From positions 1 to 51,387 of the forward strand of contig JAPXNL010000004.1 in the NCBI GenBank assembly GCA_033808535.1: DNA of 51,387 nt. The letters run 5' to 3'. This DNA is from DTU078 sp033808535. GTDB lineage: Bacteria > Bacillota > Clostridia > Oscillospirales > CAG-272. Positions 7,828-16,317 of the stretch are shown one piece after another; the first letter of the stretch is position 1, and each line of letters opens with the position of its first letter. A program made the position numbers and the translations under genes. Below the pieces are notes generated by a model that had not been told where the DNA came from, searched no databases, and saw only the letters and a list, made by a program, of their open reading frames with translations.

Positions 7828-9542
7828 ATAACGATATGACTTCTGAAGAACTGATGGAATTTCTGAACGATCCGGACACTGTGGATTTTGTATTCCGTAC
7901 AAACGAATTTGTTATACTGGATATTGAAAATATTCCGCTATTCAGATTTACAAGGGTGCTTTCGGACAGATATGTGATTGCATATGCAAGTCGCAATGAT
8001 ATAGATGAAATACGAGACTTACTTGGCACAAACTACTTTTTTTCCAGGTCGATCGTTCTCGGATTGCTCGACCGAGAAGCACTGGAGGCGTCGGGAATAA
8101 GACAGGTGCAGGAACAGTCGTTCCTCTCATTGACCGGACGCGGCGTGCTTATAGGGTTGATCGACACCGGCATCGACTATACCAACCCCGCGTTTATATA
8201 CGAAGACGGAACAACGAAAATAGTTTCCATATATGACATGGGCGATACGACCGGCCCGGCGCCTGATGGATTTTATATAGGCACCGAATACACGCGCGAC
8301 CAGATTAACGAAGCGCTGCGCTCCGATGACCCGTATAGTATTGTCAGACAGCGCGATACCTCGGGTCACGGTACCTTTCTTGCGTCAATCATGGCCAGCC
8401 GGGAGCCCGGCGAATATATCGGCGCCGCTCCCGACGCGGAAATCGTAGCGGTTAAACTTAAACGCGCGAGGCCGTTTTATCTTGAATATTACATGATACC
8501 CGAGGATCAGGAAAATGCATTTGAATCCAGTGCGGTGATGTTAGGCGTTGAGTATGTGCTGGAGCAGGCAAGAAGACTCAACAGACCTGTTGCGATATGC
8601 CTCGGTATCGGCACAAACCAAAGCACGCACGACGGATATTCGATTATTGAACAGTATCTGGAACAAATTGCTACCATAAGCGGCGTTTGCGTGTGCACTG
8701 CAGTGGGCAATGAAAGCCAGACTCGCCATCACATGCGCGGCAATATCCCAGAAACAGGTGCAATTGCAACCATTGATATAAATTGCAGCGAACTGGGAAG
8801 CAACATATTCACTAACATAATCAGTCCCGTATCAGATCGCATATCGGTATCAATACAATCGCCTTCGGGCGAGGTTGTAGGCCGAGTCCCGGCAAAAAGC
8901 GGAACTTTGCTGACAACAAGCCTGATTTTTGAAAAGTCGAGGATTTCGGTTGAGTATTATTATCCGGTGACAGGCAGCAGCGGGCAGATAACAATTGTAA
9001 AAATTCAGGGTGCTACCCCTGGAATCTGGTCGATAAGAGTTCACGGAGATATAATTACAAACGGAAGATTTGACGCATATCTGCCCTTAACAGGTCTTGG
9101 ATCTCCGGGTGTCGAATTTCTTGCCCCTGATCCGTATTACACGACGGTGGTGCCTTCGACAGCAATTTCTACAATAACAGTAGGTGCATATAACAGCATT
9201 GAAAACAGCCTGTATGTGAATTCATCATGGGGACCGACTTTGCTGCCGTTAAATGCCCCCGACTTAGTCGCGCCCGGTGTGATGGTCGGCGGCATATATC
9301 CGACGGGAACCGGTACCATGACCGGTACAAGTGTTGCAGCCGCAATAACCACCGGCGCCTCCGCGCTCATGCTGCAATGGGGTATCGTAGAAGGGAACAA
9401 CCTGGCGATCAGTACATATCAGATAAAAGGATATTTCATACGAGGCTGCGAACGCAGCGAGTTTGAGACATATCCAAACTTTCAGTGGGGATACGGCAAG
9501 CTGGATCTGTTCAATTCGTTCAACCTTATGCGCGAGTTGTAG
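7824..9542 (+). CDS. Csp-type germination protease (subtilisin family), second copy
   Basis: 572-residue paralogue of the preceding protease with the same plan: prodomain (~1-100), subtilase core and jelly-roll-type insertion (~245-400). The triad is complete: Asp114 (LIDTGID), His182 (GHGT) and Ser503 (GTSVAAAI), plus the oxyanion Asn in AVGNES. The block after Ser is AAAI where active subtilases usually have MAAP, so activity may be altered, but it is not an obvious pseudoprotease like CspC of Clostridioides difficile. The ATG at 7824 overlaps the upstream stop, with AGGAGGG as ribosome site 8 bp before it. Likely works with the first copy on SleC, as processing partner or germinant sensor; that split of roles is inference. 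Confidence 0.88.
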   Translation: MNNDMTSEELMEFLNDPDTVDFVFRTNEFVILDIENIPLFRFTRVLSDRYVIAYASRNDIDEIRDLLGTNYFFSRSIVLGLLDREALEASGIRQVQEQSFLSLTGRGVLIGLIDTGIDYTNPAFIYEDGTTKIVSIYDMGDTTGPAPDGFYIGTEYTRDQINEALRSDDPYSIVRQRDTSGHGTFLASIMASREPGEYIGAAPDAEIVAVKLKRARPFYLEYYMIPEDQENAFESSAVMLGVEYVLEQARRLNRPVAICLGIGTNQSTHDGYSIIEQYLEQIATISGVCVCTAVGNESQTRHHMRGNIPETGAIATIDINCSELGSNIFTNIISPVSDRISVSIQSPSGEVVGRVPAKSGTLLTTSLIFEKSRISVEYYYPVTGSSGQITIVKIQGATPGIWSIRVHGDIITNGRFDAYLPLTGLGSPGVEFLAPDPYYTTVVPSTAISTITVGAYNSIENSLYVNSSWGPTLLPLNAPDLVAPGVMVGGIYPTGTGTMTGTSVAAAITTGASALMLQWGIVEGNNLAISTYQIKGYFIRGCERSEFETYPNFQWGYGKLDLFNSFNLMREL

Positions 9543-9561
9543 TGTGCCGGTTTTTCCATGC

Positions 9562-9594
9562 AAAAACGCCGGAGGGCAGTTTCGCTCTCCGGCG
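9562..9594 (-). terminator. Terminator after the DUF368 gene
   Basis: Stem CGCCGGAG/CTCCGGCG (9567-9594) followed on the minus strand by U5 (9562-9566). Serves the convergent DUF368 gene; the plus strand has the hairpin but no U-run, so termination of the csp operon there is less certain. Confidence 0.8.
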
Positions 9595-9644
9595 TAAATA
9601 TTGGCGATAAATGGTAAGTTATAACAGAGGGAAGGGTAACACAG

Positions 9645-10508
9645 CTATTTTTCCTCCGTGTTGCCGCGCGGACTGTTGAGCGCATAAGCACCCGTAAATC
9701 CCGCAAAAAACATAAGTATGCAGATCAGGGCTTCGGCGGGAGTTTCAAATGTATTCGGCACAATGAGCAGTGTGGAGGCAAAAACTATGCCAAGCACGGT
9801 AAAATAGGTGGCCTGATAATGCTTTTGAAATAAGCTGTCAACAAGTTTTGCCGAAAGCACTACGGTGATTGCGATCCCGCCGATGAGAGGCAGGATGACA
9901 TCCGGCTGCAGATCGGCAATTCCTGATGCAATCGGTTCATACAGACCGAGGAATATCAGAATCGACGATGAGCTTAGCCCGGGAACGACAAGGCTCAGCC
10001 CCCAGATAATGCCGCACAAAATATACCAGCCGATGTTGGGTGTTATTTCTGCAGCCGCGCCGTTTTTGAGGAGCGACAGCAGCGCATACATCAAAAACGC
10101 TGAGACAGTCATGGCTACATATGAAGTCTTGCGCACATTGCCGTCACCGGCTTCGGTGTATAGATGCGGCAGAGTGCCCGCGACAAGCCCTGCGAAAATG
10201 CTCACCGCAGCGGTTGACGATACGGAAAAGAGAAGCTCGGTTAGCCGCGCCAGTCCGCAGAAACCAAGTATCCATCCGATTAAAAAAGGCAGAATCAGTC
10301 TGTAGTGTTTTTTATATGATTTTACCGGATGGGACAACAGCTCCATCAACGGCTTGTAAATTCCGAACGCAACACAAAGCACGCCGCCGCTGACACCGGG
10401 CAAAATCGCGCCTCCGCCCACGATTGCGCCTTGAATAATTCGCAGCGGAAAATTGCGCAGCCGCTCGCGGTCGGCCGGGATGTCTTTATTAGACATTGTT
10501 ATAATCAT
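9645..10508 (-). CDS. popT: DUF368 (PopT-type) polyprenyl-phosphate transporter
   Basis: 287-residue, strongly hydrophobic protein with about eight membrane segments. The family repeat is clear: GGGAILPGVSGG near residue 31 and LSLVVPGLSSSS near 175, the two inverted halves with PG(V/L)S motifs. DUF368 proteins have been shown to return undecaprenyl phosphate to the cytoplasmic face of the membrane for wall synthesis. Start is ambiguous: ATG 10508 has GGGAG only 2 bp upstream, and a second ATG (MSNKD, four codons in) has it 14 bp upstream. It stands alone between convergent and divergent neighbours. Family certain; exact lipid substrate inferred. Confidence 0.88.
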   Translation of the reverse strand: MIITMSNKDIPADRERLRNFPLRIIQGAIVGGGAILPGVSGGVLCVAFGIYKPLMELLSHPVKSYKKHYRLILPFLIGWILGFCGLARLTELLFSVSSTAAVSIFAGLVAGTLPHLYTEAGDGNVRKTSYVAMTVSAFLMYALLSLLKNGAAAEITPNIGWYILCGIIWGLSLVVPGLSSSSILIFLGLYEPIASGIADLQPDVILPLIGGIAITVVLSAKLVDSLFQKHYQATYFTVLGIVFASTLLIVPNTFETPAEALICILMFFAGFTGAYALNSPRGNTEEK

Positions 10509-10820
10509 TACTCCCGAAAATTAAGAAATCGTCTGCTATATTATAACACAGGCGTCTTTGACCGGCAATGAAAAATTTTTAATTGCGAAAGCAGAGAATT
10601 AATGAGATTTGACCATAAGTATGACTTAGTCGTCCAAATCTAAGCGGGTTGCGACGGGAACTGAATAAAACATACAAGCCGGCACAATAATTGTGATAGT
10701 ATTATACTAAATATTTATTTTGTGCAATAGCGGGAACGAGAAAAAGCAGAATTGCAGTTATATCTATTATACTCATTTGCGCCGCGTGGTTTTATTTTGG
10801 CTGAATATATAAAATTCAGA
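10509..10820. other. Intergenic spacer, no gene seen
   Basis: AT-rich spacer between the divergent DUF368 and arabinose genes. I see no coding region, RNA gene or strong hairpin in this part; the regulatory elements of the arabinose operon begin at 10821. Confidence 0.6.
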
Positions 10821-10846
10821 TTGAATTTTAACCTTGAATTTTAACC
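10821..10846 (+). repeat. 13-bp perfect tandem repeat at the arabinose promoter
   Basis: TTGAATTTTAACC occurs twice head to tail (10821-10833 and 10834-10846). The second copy supplies the -35 hexamer of the promoter. It may be a regulator binding site or a recent duplication. Confidence 0.8.
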
Positions 10847-10862
10847 GCCAATATGTTATACT
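10834..10862 (+). promoter_or_regulatory. Sigma-A-type promoter of the arabinose operon
   Basis: TTGAAT (10834-10839), 17-bp spacer, TATACT (10857-10862). Predicted transcription start is near 10869, leaving a very short leader before the ATG at 10887. Confidence 0.65.
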
Positions 10863-10886
10863 GACTGCGAAAATAAAATTGAGTAA

Positions 10887-12572
10887 ATGGCGGTGATTAT
10901 TATTAGTAAAAAATATGTTATCGGCATAGACTTCGGCACACTGTCGGGCCGCGCGCTCATTGTCGATGCGGTTACCGGCGATGAACTGGCTACTGCATCG
11001 CTCGATTATCCGCACGCCGTTATGGACGACACATTTTTAGACGGCAGTCCGCTGCCGCCGGATTTCGCACTGCAGCATCCCAGCGATTATCTGGAGGTCG
11101 TATACCAAACCGTGCCTCGCGTAATTGCTGATTCGGGCGTTACGCCCGACGAAATTGCCGGCATCGGCATCGATTTCACAACCTGCTCTCCACTGCCTGT
11201 AACCGCAGACGGCACACCGCTTTGCTTTTTGGAAAAATATAAATCCGAGCCGCATGCGTATGTGAAACTCTGGAAACACCACGCGGCGCAAAAATATGCC
11301 ACCTGCTTTAACGAAACGCTTTCTGCTCTCTATCCTTCCCTACTGGAAAAATATGGGGGCAAAATTTCTTCCGAGTGGATGATACCGAAGGTCTGGCAGA
11401 CGATGGCAGAAGCGCCTGACATTTTCGACGCCGCCGAATATTTTGTCGAGTCAGGCGACTGGGTTGTATGGCAGCTTTGCGGTGAGTTCACCCGCAACGC
11501 CTGCATGGCAGGTTATAAGGCTATGTATACGCCGGGCGTCGGATATCCCCCTCGCGAGCTTTTTGCGGCGCTCGATCCGAAGCTTGCGGATCTGACCGAA
11601 ACCAAGCTGAGCGGAAGGGTCGCTCCTGTCGGTTCGCGCGCAGGCGGGTTAACCGAAGCAATGGCAAGCAGGCTGGGACTGCGCCCCGGCACACCTATTG
11701 CCGTCGCGTCAGGCGACGCGCATGTGACAGTTCCTGCGCTGGGTATCGGCAGAGAAGGCAAATTGCTCGCGATTATGGGAACATCGACATGCCACATGAT
11801 CCTCGGTCGCGCGGGCGAGCCGGCGAAAGTCGTGCCCGGAATGTGCGGCGCAGTCGAGGACGGCATCGTGCCGGGATTCACCGGCTACGAAGCCGGTCAG
11901 TCGTGCGTAGGCGACCATTTCGCATGGTTTGTCGACAACTTTGTGCCCGCACAATATGAAGAAGCCGCAAAGCAACGCGGCGTTTCGATCCACGAATATC
12001 TGTCACAGCTCTCATCAAAACTCAACCCCGGTGAATCGGGCATTATCGCGCTCGACTGGTGGAACGGCAACCGCAGCATACTGGTCGATGCCGACCTGAC
12101 AGGGCTTTTCATAGGAATGACGCTTTCGACTAAGCCTGAGGAGCTTTACCGCGCGCTTATCGAAGCGACTGCCTTTGGCACGCGTGTTATAGTTGAAAAC
12201 TTCATCGCCAACGGAATACCTGTGGACGAGCTTTACGCTGCGGGCGGCATTGCCGAGAAAAATCCCTTTACAATGCAGGTCTATTCTGATGTGCTCGGCA
12301 TGGAAATAAAGATTTCCGGCTCGGCACAGGCGCCTGCGCTCGGCGCGGCGATATTCGGCGCGGTAGCCGGCGGCGTTTACGGCACGGTGTCAGAGGCGTC
12401 TGCTGCGATGGGCAAGCTAAAAGAGCTTGTTTATAAGCCGAATTCCGCAGCGAAGGCAGTATACGACAAGCTCTACGCCGAATACAAGCTGCTGCACGAC
12501 TACTTTGGCCGCGGCGTAAACGATGTTATGAAACGGATGAAGGCAATCGCGGCGGAGTCGCAAAAGAAATAA
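10887..12572 (+). CDS. araB: L-ribulokinase (FGGY family)
   Basis: 561 residues, the usual length of AraB. Phosphorylates L-ribulose to L-ribulose 5-phosphate. Two actin-like kinase domains are visible: N-terminal GIDFGTLSGRALIVD, mid-protein SSEWMIPKVW, and C-terminal phosphate/ATP motifs MGTSTCHMIL, PGFTGYEAGQS and AAGGIAEKNPFTMQ. First gene of an operon with an isomerase and AraD, 29 bp ahead of the isomerase. The start is odd: ATG 10887 has almost no ribosome site, whereas GGCGGTGAT (10889-10897) is placed ideally for the ATT at 10902, which would give the family-like N-terminus M-SKKYVIG. I annotate the ATG and flag the ATT. Confidence 0.93.
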   Translation: MAVIIISKKYVIGIDFGTLSGRALIVDAVTGDELATASLDYPHAVMDDTFLDGSPLPPDFALQHPSDYLEVVYQTVPRVIADSGVTPDEIAGIGIDFTTCSPLPVTADGTPLCFLEKYKSEPHAYVKLWKHHAAQKYATCFNETLSALYPSLLEKYGGKISSEWMIPKVWQTMAEAPDIFDAAEYFVESGDWVVWQLCGEFTRNACMAGYKAMYTPGVGYPPRELFAALDPKLADLTETKLSGRVAPVGSRAGGLTEAMASRLGLRPGTPIAVASGDAHVTVPALGIGREGKLLAIMGTSTCHMILGRAGEPAKVVPGMCGAVEDGIVPGFTGYEAGQSCVGDHFAWFVDNFVPAQYEEAAKQRGVSIHEYLSQLSSKLNPGESGIIALDWWNGNRSILVDADLTGLFIGMTLSTKPEELYRALIEATAFGTRVIVENFIANGIPVDELYAAGGIAEKNPFTMQVYSDVLGMEIKISGSAQAPALGAAIFGAVAGGVYGTVSEASAAMGKLKELVYKPNSAAKAVYDKLYAEYKLLHDYFGRGVNDVMKRMKAIAAESQKK

Positions 12573-12601
12573 CTGAAAATATATAAAAATAAGGAGTTAT
12601 T

Positions 12602-14092
12602 ATGTTTGCCAATATTCAGAACGTAAAAGTCGGCATTGTCGCGGTCAGCCGCGACTGCTTCCCCAAATCTCTGAGCCAGAAACGCCGCCAGGCGGTTGTC
12701 GCCGCATGCAAAAAAGCCGGAATCGATATTTTTGAATCAAGCGTTATACTCGAAAACGAGCGCGACGCAATCGCGGCGCTCGAGGAAGTGAAATCAGCCG
12801 GCGTAAACGCGCTATGCGTCTATCTCGGCAACTTCGGACCTGAGGGTCCGGAAACAATGCTTGCCGCAAAGTTCGGCGGTCCGGTCATGTTCGTTGCAGC
12901 AGCGGAAGAAACTCAAAACGATCTTATCGACGGCCGCGGCGACGCATATTGCGGCATGCTGAATGCCTCGTATAACCTCGGTCTGCGCGGCGTTAAAGCC
13001 TACATACCCGAATATCCGGTCGGAACCGCCGCGGAAGTCGCCGAGATGATAGCCGAATTTACGGCGATTGCGAAAATAAAACTGGCACTCTCCAAACTCA
13101 AGATATTCTCGTTCGGCCCGCGTCCGTACGACTTCCTTGCCTGCAATGCGCCGATTAAGGGACTTTTCGACCTCGGCGTAGAGCTTCAGGAAAACAGCGA
13201 GCTCGACCTTTACGAGGCGTTTATCAAGCACGAAAACGACCCCAGAATCCCCGAAGTTGTTGCCGACATGGAGGCTGAGCTGACCGCCGAAGGCAACCGT
13301 TATCCCGGTGTGCTGCCGCGCCTTGCGCAGTATGAGCTTACGCTGCTCGACTGGGCCGAGCGCAACATCGGCGCGTCCGAGCATTTTGTGTTTGCAAACA
13401 AGTGCTGGCCGGCATTCCAGACGATGTTCCATTTCGTGCCGTGCTATGTAAACTCAAGGCTTGCATCGCGCGGAATTCCCGTCGCGTGCGAGACCGACAT
13501 CTACGGCGCGCTGTCGGAGTTCATTCTTTATCAGGCAACCGGTTCTGCTCCCACTTTGCTTGACCTCAACAACACCGTTCCGCGCGACAAATACGACAAG
13601 TATAAGGATGTAATCGGCGGATACAAGCCGACTGACCTGTTCATGGGCTTCCACTGCGGCAACACCGCAAGCTGCCTGCTCAAAAACGGCAAGATGGCGC
13701 ATCAGCTTATAATGAAGCGCTGCCTTGAGCCCGACTCCGAGCCGAACATCTCGAGGGGTACGCTTGAAGGCGACCTTGCTCCCTCGCCGGTGACGCTGTT
13801 CAGGCTCCAGTGCAATGCCGACACGTCGCTGTCCGCCTATATCGCCGAGGGCGAGGTGCTTGATGTTCCCTCTTCTTCGTTCGGCGCGATAGGCGTCATC
13901 GCCGTGCCCGATATGGCGCGCTTCTACCGCCATGTGCTTATAGAAAAACATTTCCCGCATCATGCCGGCGTTGGATTCGATCATGTCGGTCGTGTGCTCT
14001 TTGAGCTGCTTAAACAGATTGGCGTAACCGATGTCGGTTATAATCATCCTGCGGGAGTGCTGTACCCGACCGAAAACCCGTTTTCGAAATAA
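12602..14092 (+). CDS. L-fucose/L-arabinose isomerase family protein (probable L-arabinose isomerase)
   Basis: 496 residues. It resembles the L-fucose isomerase superfamily (COG2407-like) and not classical AraA: seen are FGPRPYDFLACN near 174, CETDIYGALSEF near 296, a DLNN segment, and the C-terminal PHHAGVGFDHVGR, which carries the His expected to bind the catalytic Mn. In the fucose isomerase fold a Glu, an Asp and this His coordinate the metal. Between ribulokinase and ribulose-phosphate epimerase genes it should convert L-arabinose to L-ribulose, filling the missing AraA step; this is inference from context. Good ribosome site AAGGAG 8 bp before the ATG. A related aldose such as L-fucose or D-arabinose remains possible. 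Confidence 0.85.
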   Translation: MFANIQNVKVGIVAVSRDCFPKSLSQKRRQAVVAACKKAGIDIFESSVILENERDAIAALEEVKSAGVNALCVYLGNFGPEGPETMLAAKFGGPVMFVAAAEETQNDLIDGRGDAYCGMLNASYNLGLRGVKAYIPEYPVGTAAEVAEMIAEFTAIAKIKLALSKLKIFSFGPRPYDFLACNAPIKGLFDLGVELQENSELDLYEAFIKHENDPRIPEVVADMEAELTAEGNRYPGVLPRLAQYELTLLDWAERNIGASEHFVFANKCWPAFQTMFHFVPCYVNSRLASRGIPVACETDIYGALSEFILYQATGSAPTLLDLNNTVPRDKYDKYKDVIGGYKPTDLFMGFHCGNTASCLLKNGKMAHQLIMKRCLEPDSEPNISRGTLEGDLAPSPVTLFRLQCNADTSLSAYIAEGEVLDVPSSSFGAIGVIAVPDMARFYRHVLIEKHFPHHAGVGFDHVGRVLFELLKQIGVTDVGYNHPAGVLYPTENPFSK

Positions 14093-14109
14093 TACAGGGG
14101 TATACCGTG

Positions 14110-14796
14110 ATGCTCGAAGAGCTCCGGAAGGAAGTATGCGCAGCTAACCTGCTTCTGGTAAAGTACGGGCTGGTATTGTTCACATGGGGCAACGTCAGCG
14201 GTATTGACCGGGAGAGCGGGCTTATCGTTATCAAGCCGTCCGGTGTTGAGTATGAAAAGCTCTCGCCAGACAACATGGTGGTCGTGGATATGGACGGCAG
14301 TATCGTCGAAGGCAGTTACAGGCCTTCCACAGACACCCCTACCCATATAGAGCTTTACAAGACGTTCCCGGAAATCGGTGGAGTGACGCATACTCATTCG
14401 ACATACGCGACGGCATTCGCGCAGGCCGGAAAGCCGATTCCCGCGTACGGTACAACGCACGCCGACTATTTTCACGGCACGATTCCCTGTACACGCGCGC
14501 TGACCAACGAGGAGATATGCGGCGACTACGAATCCGAAACCGGGCGCGTTATAGCCGAAGCTCTGGGCGATACCGACCCGCTGCAAATGCCTGCCGCGCT
14601 TGTCCGCTCGCACGGACCGTTCACATGGGCAAAAACGCCGATGCGCTCCGCTGAGCTTGCTGTGACACTTGAGGAAGTGGCCCGACTTGCCGCGCTTACC
14701 AAATCGCTCGGCTGCACAGCGCCGATGCAGCAGGCGCTCTGCGACAGGCACTTTTTCCGCAAGCACGGCAGCGGCGCATACTACGGGCAAAACTGA
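14110..14796 (+). CDS. araD: L-ribulose-5-phosphate 4-epimerase
   Basis: 228 residues from ATG 14110 (a GTG lies one codon upstream; AGGGG precedes both). Class II aldolase/epimerase fold; interconverts L-ribulose 5-phosphate and D-xylulose 5-phosphate, feeding the pentose phosphate pathway. Diagnostic motifs: TWGNVSGID near 26, KPSGVEY, the zinc ligands in VTHTHSTYAT (His-x-His) and HGPFTWAK, and the C-terminal RKHGSGAYYGQ. Similarity to E. coli AraD extends over the full length, including GTTHADYFHGTIPCTR. Lies 17 bp after the isomerase gene and before a strong terminator, closing the arabinose operon. No transporter gene is included. Confidence 0.96.
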   Translation: MLEELRKEVCAANLLLVKYGLVLFTWGNVSGIDRESGLIVIKPSGVEYEKLSPDNMVVVDMDGSIVEGSYRPSTDTPTHIELYKTFPEIGGVTHTHSTYATAFAQAGKPIPAYGTTHADYFHGTIPCTRALTNEEICGDYESETGRVIAEALGDTDPLQMPAALVRSHGPFTWAKTPMRSAELAVTLEEVARLAALTKSLGCTAPMQQALCDRHFFRKHGSGAYYGQN

Positions 14797-14824
14797 CAAA
14801 TCGCAGTTTAATTAACACATAAAC

Positions 14825-14864
14825 CGCCGCCGTTCCGGTAAGACACCGGACGGCGGCGATTTTA
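14825..14864 (+). terminator. Terminator of the arabinose operon
   Basis: GC-rich hairpin with CGCCGCCG/CGGCGGCG outer stem and CCGG/CCGG inner stem (14825-14858), followed by ATTTTAT. Confidence 0.85.
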
Positions 14865-14892
14865 TCATCGGGTTAGAGTTTACTCAAGCGGT

Positions 14893-16092
14893 TTATTTTC
14901 TTTTGCGCGATATGGCAAGCGCCGTCGATGCTGCGGCAAGGAGTACAACCGATACCATAGTATAATCACCTGTCTGTGCGGCTGTTGTTACCGGAGCGGT
15001 GGCAGAATTTCCGGTAACGGGAGCATCATCACTTGCAGATATCGTTTGTTCGGTGGCGGGAGTATTAGTTGCCGGTGCAGTTTCAGGTTGAGGAACCGGG
15101 AATTCGAGTTTGTTTGAAACCAGTATGCGGTCGCCCAAACCGTATCCCTGATCCGATATGTATATCTTGCCGCCTGCTATCGTAACGCCGCTGTATCTGG
15201 CAGAATCGTCCATATTGCCGATTTCGCAAACTACGGAAAGATCAGATGTATTGATCACATAAACAATGCTGTCAGTTCCGTTATAAGTGGAGACAAGCAG
15301 ATAGCCGTCACGCAGGTATATGCCATACGGTTCGGTGAGCGCTGTCTTTGATATAATGGATTTTCCGTCTGCACTTATCTTAAGTACAGTGTCGCCCTTG
15401 CTGCCGTTTTCAACTTTCGCGGTCATATAGATTATTCCGTCGCCGTCGACTGCGAGATAGTTGGCATCGCAGCCTGCATTGCCGAAAAGCTCCTGCAAAT
15501 CTGTATAGCCGGAGTTTTTGCCGAATGACGAGTCAACGACAGGGTTTGACGGGTTGGTTACATCAAAGCGGTACAGCCTGTCGGTGTCATAGTTCGTTAT
15601 TAGATACAAATAGTACTTTTCTCCGAGTCTGACTGCATAAACGCCGTTAACGCCGACTTTTCCGTCTATCTCGGTGGAAACAAATTTAACTTCATTCATC
15701 GTTGACACTTCAACAATTGCAAAATTCACCGCACCGTCGTTGGCTGCGTTTGCCAGACCTACATACAGGTATCCCCGGTCGTCGGTGCAAAGACCTTTGG
15801 GATACCCGGGTTCGTCGTCGCTGTATTCGCCTACCGGCTCGCCGGTTGCAGCATCGATTTTAATGACGTGTCTTATATCCTGCAGTAGACCGCCGAACAA
15901 GTATTTGCCGTCAGCCGAAGAACAGAAGCCTCTCATTTCGAAAGCGCTGATCTCGGTTTTGTCATATTCTACGAGAGTAGAAAATGTTGCCTGCGAAAAA
16001 ACAGAGTCATAGGGACCGGCCAATGCTGTCTGAACCATAAATAATGAGGTGAATAAAGCCAGAACTGTTGCAGCTATCAATTTCCTGCGCAT
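14893..16092 (-). CDS. Secreted beta-propeller-like protein with C-terminal membrane/wall anchor
   Basis: 399 residues from ATG 16092, chosen because GGGAG is ~8 bp upstream; the GTG three codons earlier touches the ribosome site. A signal peptide (charged MRRKLIA, hydrophobic core, cleavage near ALAG) leads into repeated blades typical of six/seven-bladed propellers (phrases such as GYLYVGLAN, GIIYMTAKV, GKIYISDQG), about residues 30-330. A Thr/Ala/Pro-rich linker follows, then QTGD, a hydrophobic helix and the basic tail SRKRK. That end resembles a degenerate sortase signal of the NPQTGD kind, with Ala-Ala before QTGD. Function unknown; probably a surface-exposed binding or scaffolding protein. 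Has its own promoter and is divergent from the MalY/PatB gene. Confidence 0.78.
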   Translation of the reverse strand: MRRKLIAATVLALFTSLFMVQTALAGPYDSVFSQATFSTLVEYDKTEISAFEMRGFCSSADGKYLFGGLLQDIRHVIKIDAATGEPVGEYSDDEPGYPKGLCTDDRGYLYVGLANAANDGAVNFAIVEVSTMNEVKFVSTEIDGKVGVNGVYAVRLGEKYYLYLITNYDTDRLYRFDVTNPSNPVVDSSFGKNSGYTDLQELFGNAGCDANYLAVDGDGIIYMTAKVENGSKGDTVLKISADGKSIISKTALTEPYGIYLRDGYLLVSTYNGTDSIVYVINTSDLSVVCEIGNMDDSARYSGVTIAGGKIYISDQGYGLGDRILVSNKLEFPVPQPETAPATNTPATEQTISASDDAPVTGNSATAPVTTAAQTGDYTMVSVVLLAAASTALAISRKRK

Positions 16093-16148
16093 TTTTTTCA
16101 CTCCCGTTGTTTATAAAATTGGGTAATTATGGATTATTTCTTTAACAT

Positions 16149-16177
16149 ATAATAATACTGCATTTAAATATTGTCAA
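16149..16177 (-). promoter_or_regulatory. Sigma-A-type promoter for the propeller protein
   Basis: Minus strand TTGACA (16172-16177), 17-bp spacer, TATTAT (16149-16154), ~55 bp before the start codon. Confidence 0.7.
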
Positions 16178-16246
16178 TACAAATGCCGATATAAAAATCA
16201 CAAAAATAATAAATAAAATTTATCCAATTATCAACGTCGGAAAAAT

Positions 16247-16275
16247 TTGATTATTTATATCATTTTCGATATAAT
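16247..16275 (+). promoter_or_regulatory. Sigma-A-type promoter for the MalY/PatB gene
   Basis: TTGATT (16247-16252), 17-bp spacer, TATAAT (16270-16275), ~42 bp before the start codon. Confidence 0.7.
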
Positions 16276-16317
16276 ATAACAGGATACGGCAAAAAAGGGC
16301 GTAAAAAGGACTTAAAT

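Noticed and set aside
7824..9542. CspC-like pseudoprotease
   Set aside because: Asp114, His182 and Ser503 are all present, so I did not call it catalytically dead.
14044..14799. Open frame of 251 codons opposite araD
   Set aside because: Complete antisense shadow of a strongly conserved gene; Cys/Arg-rich nonsense composition.
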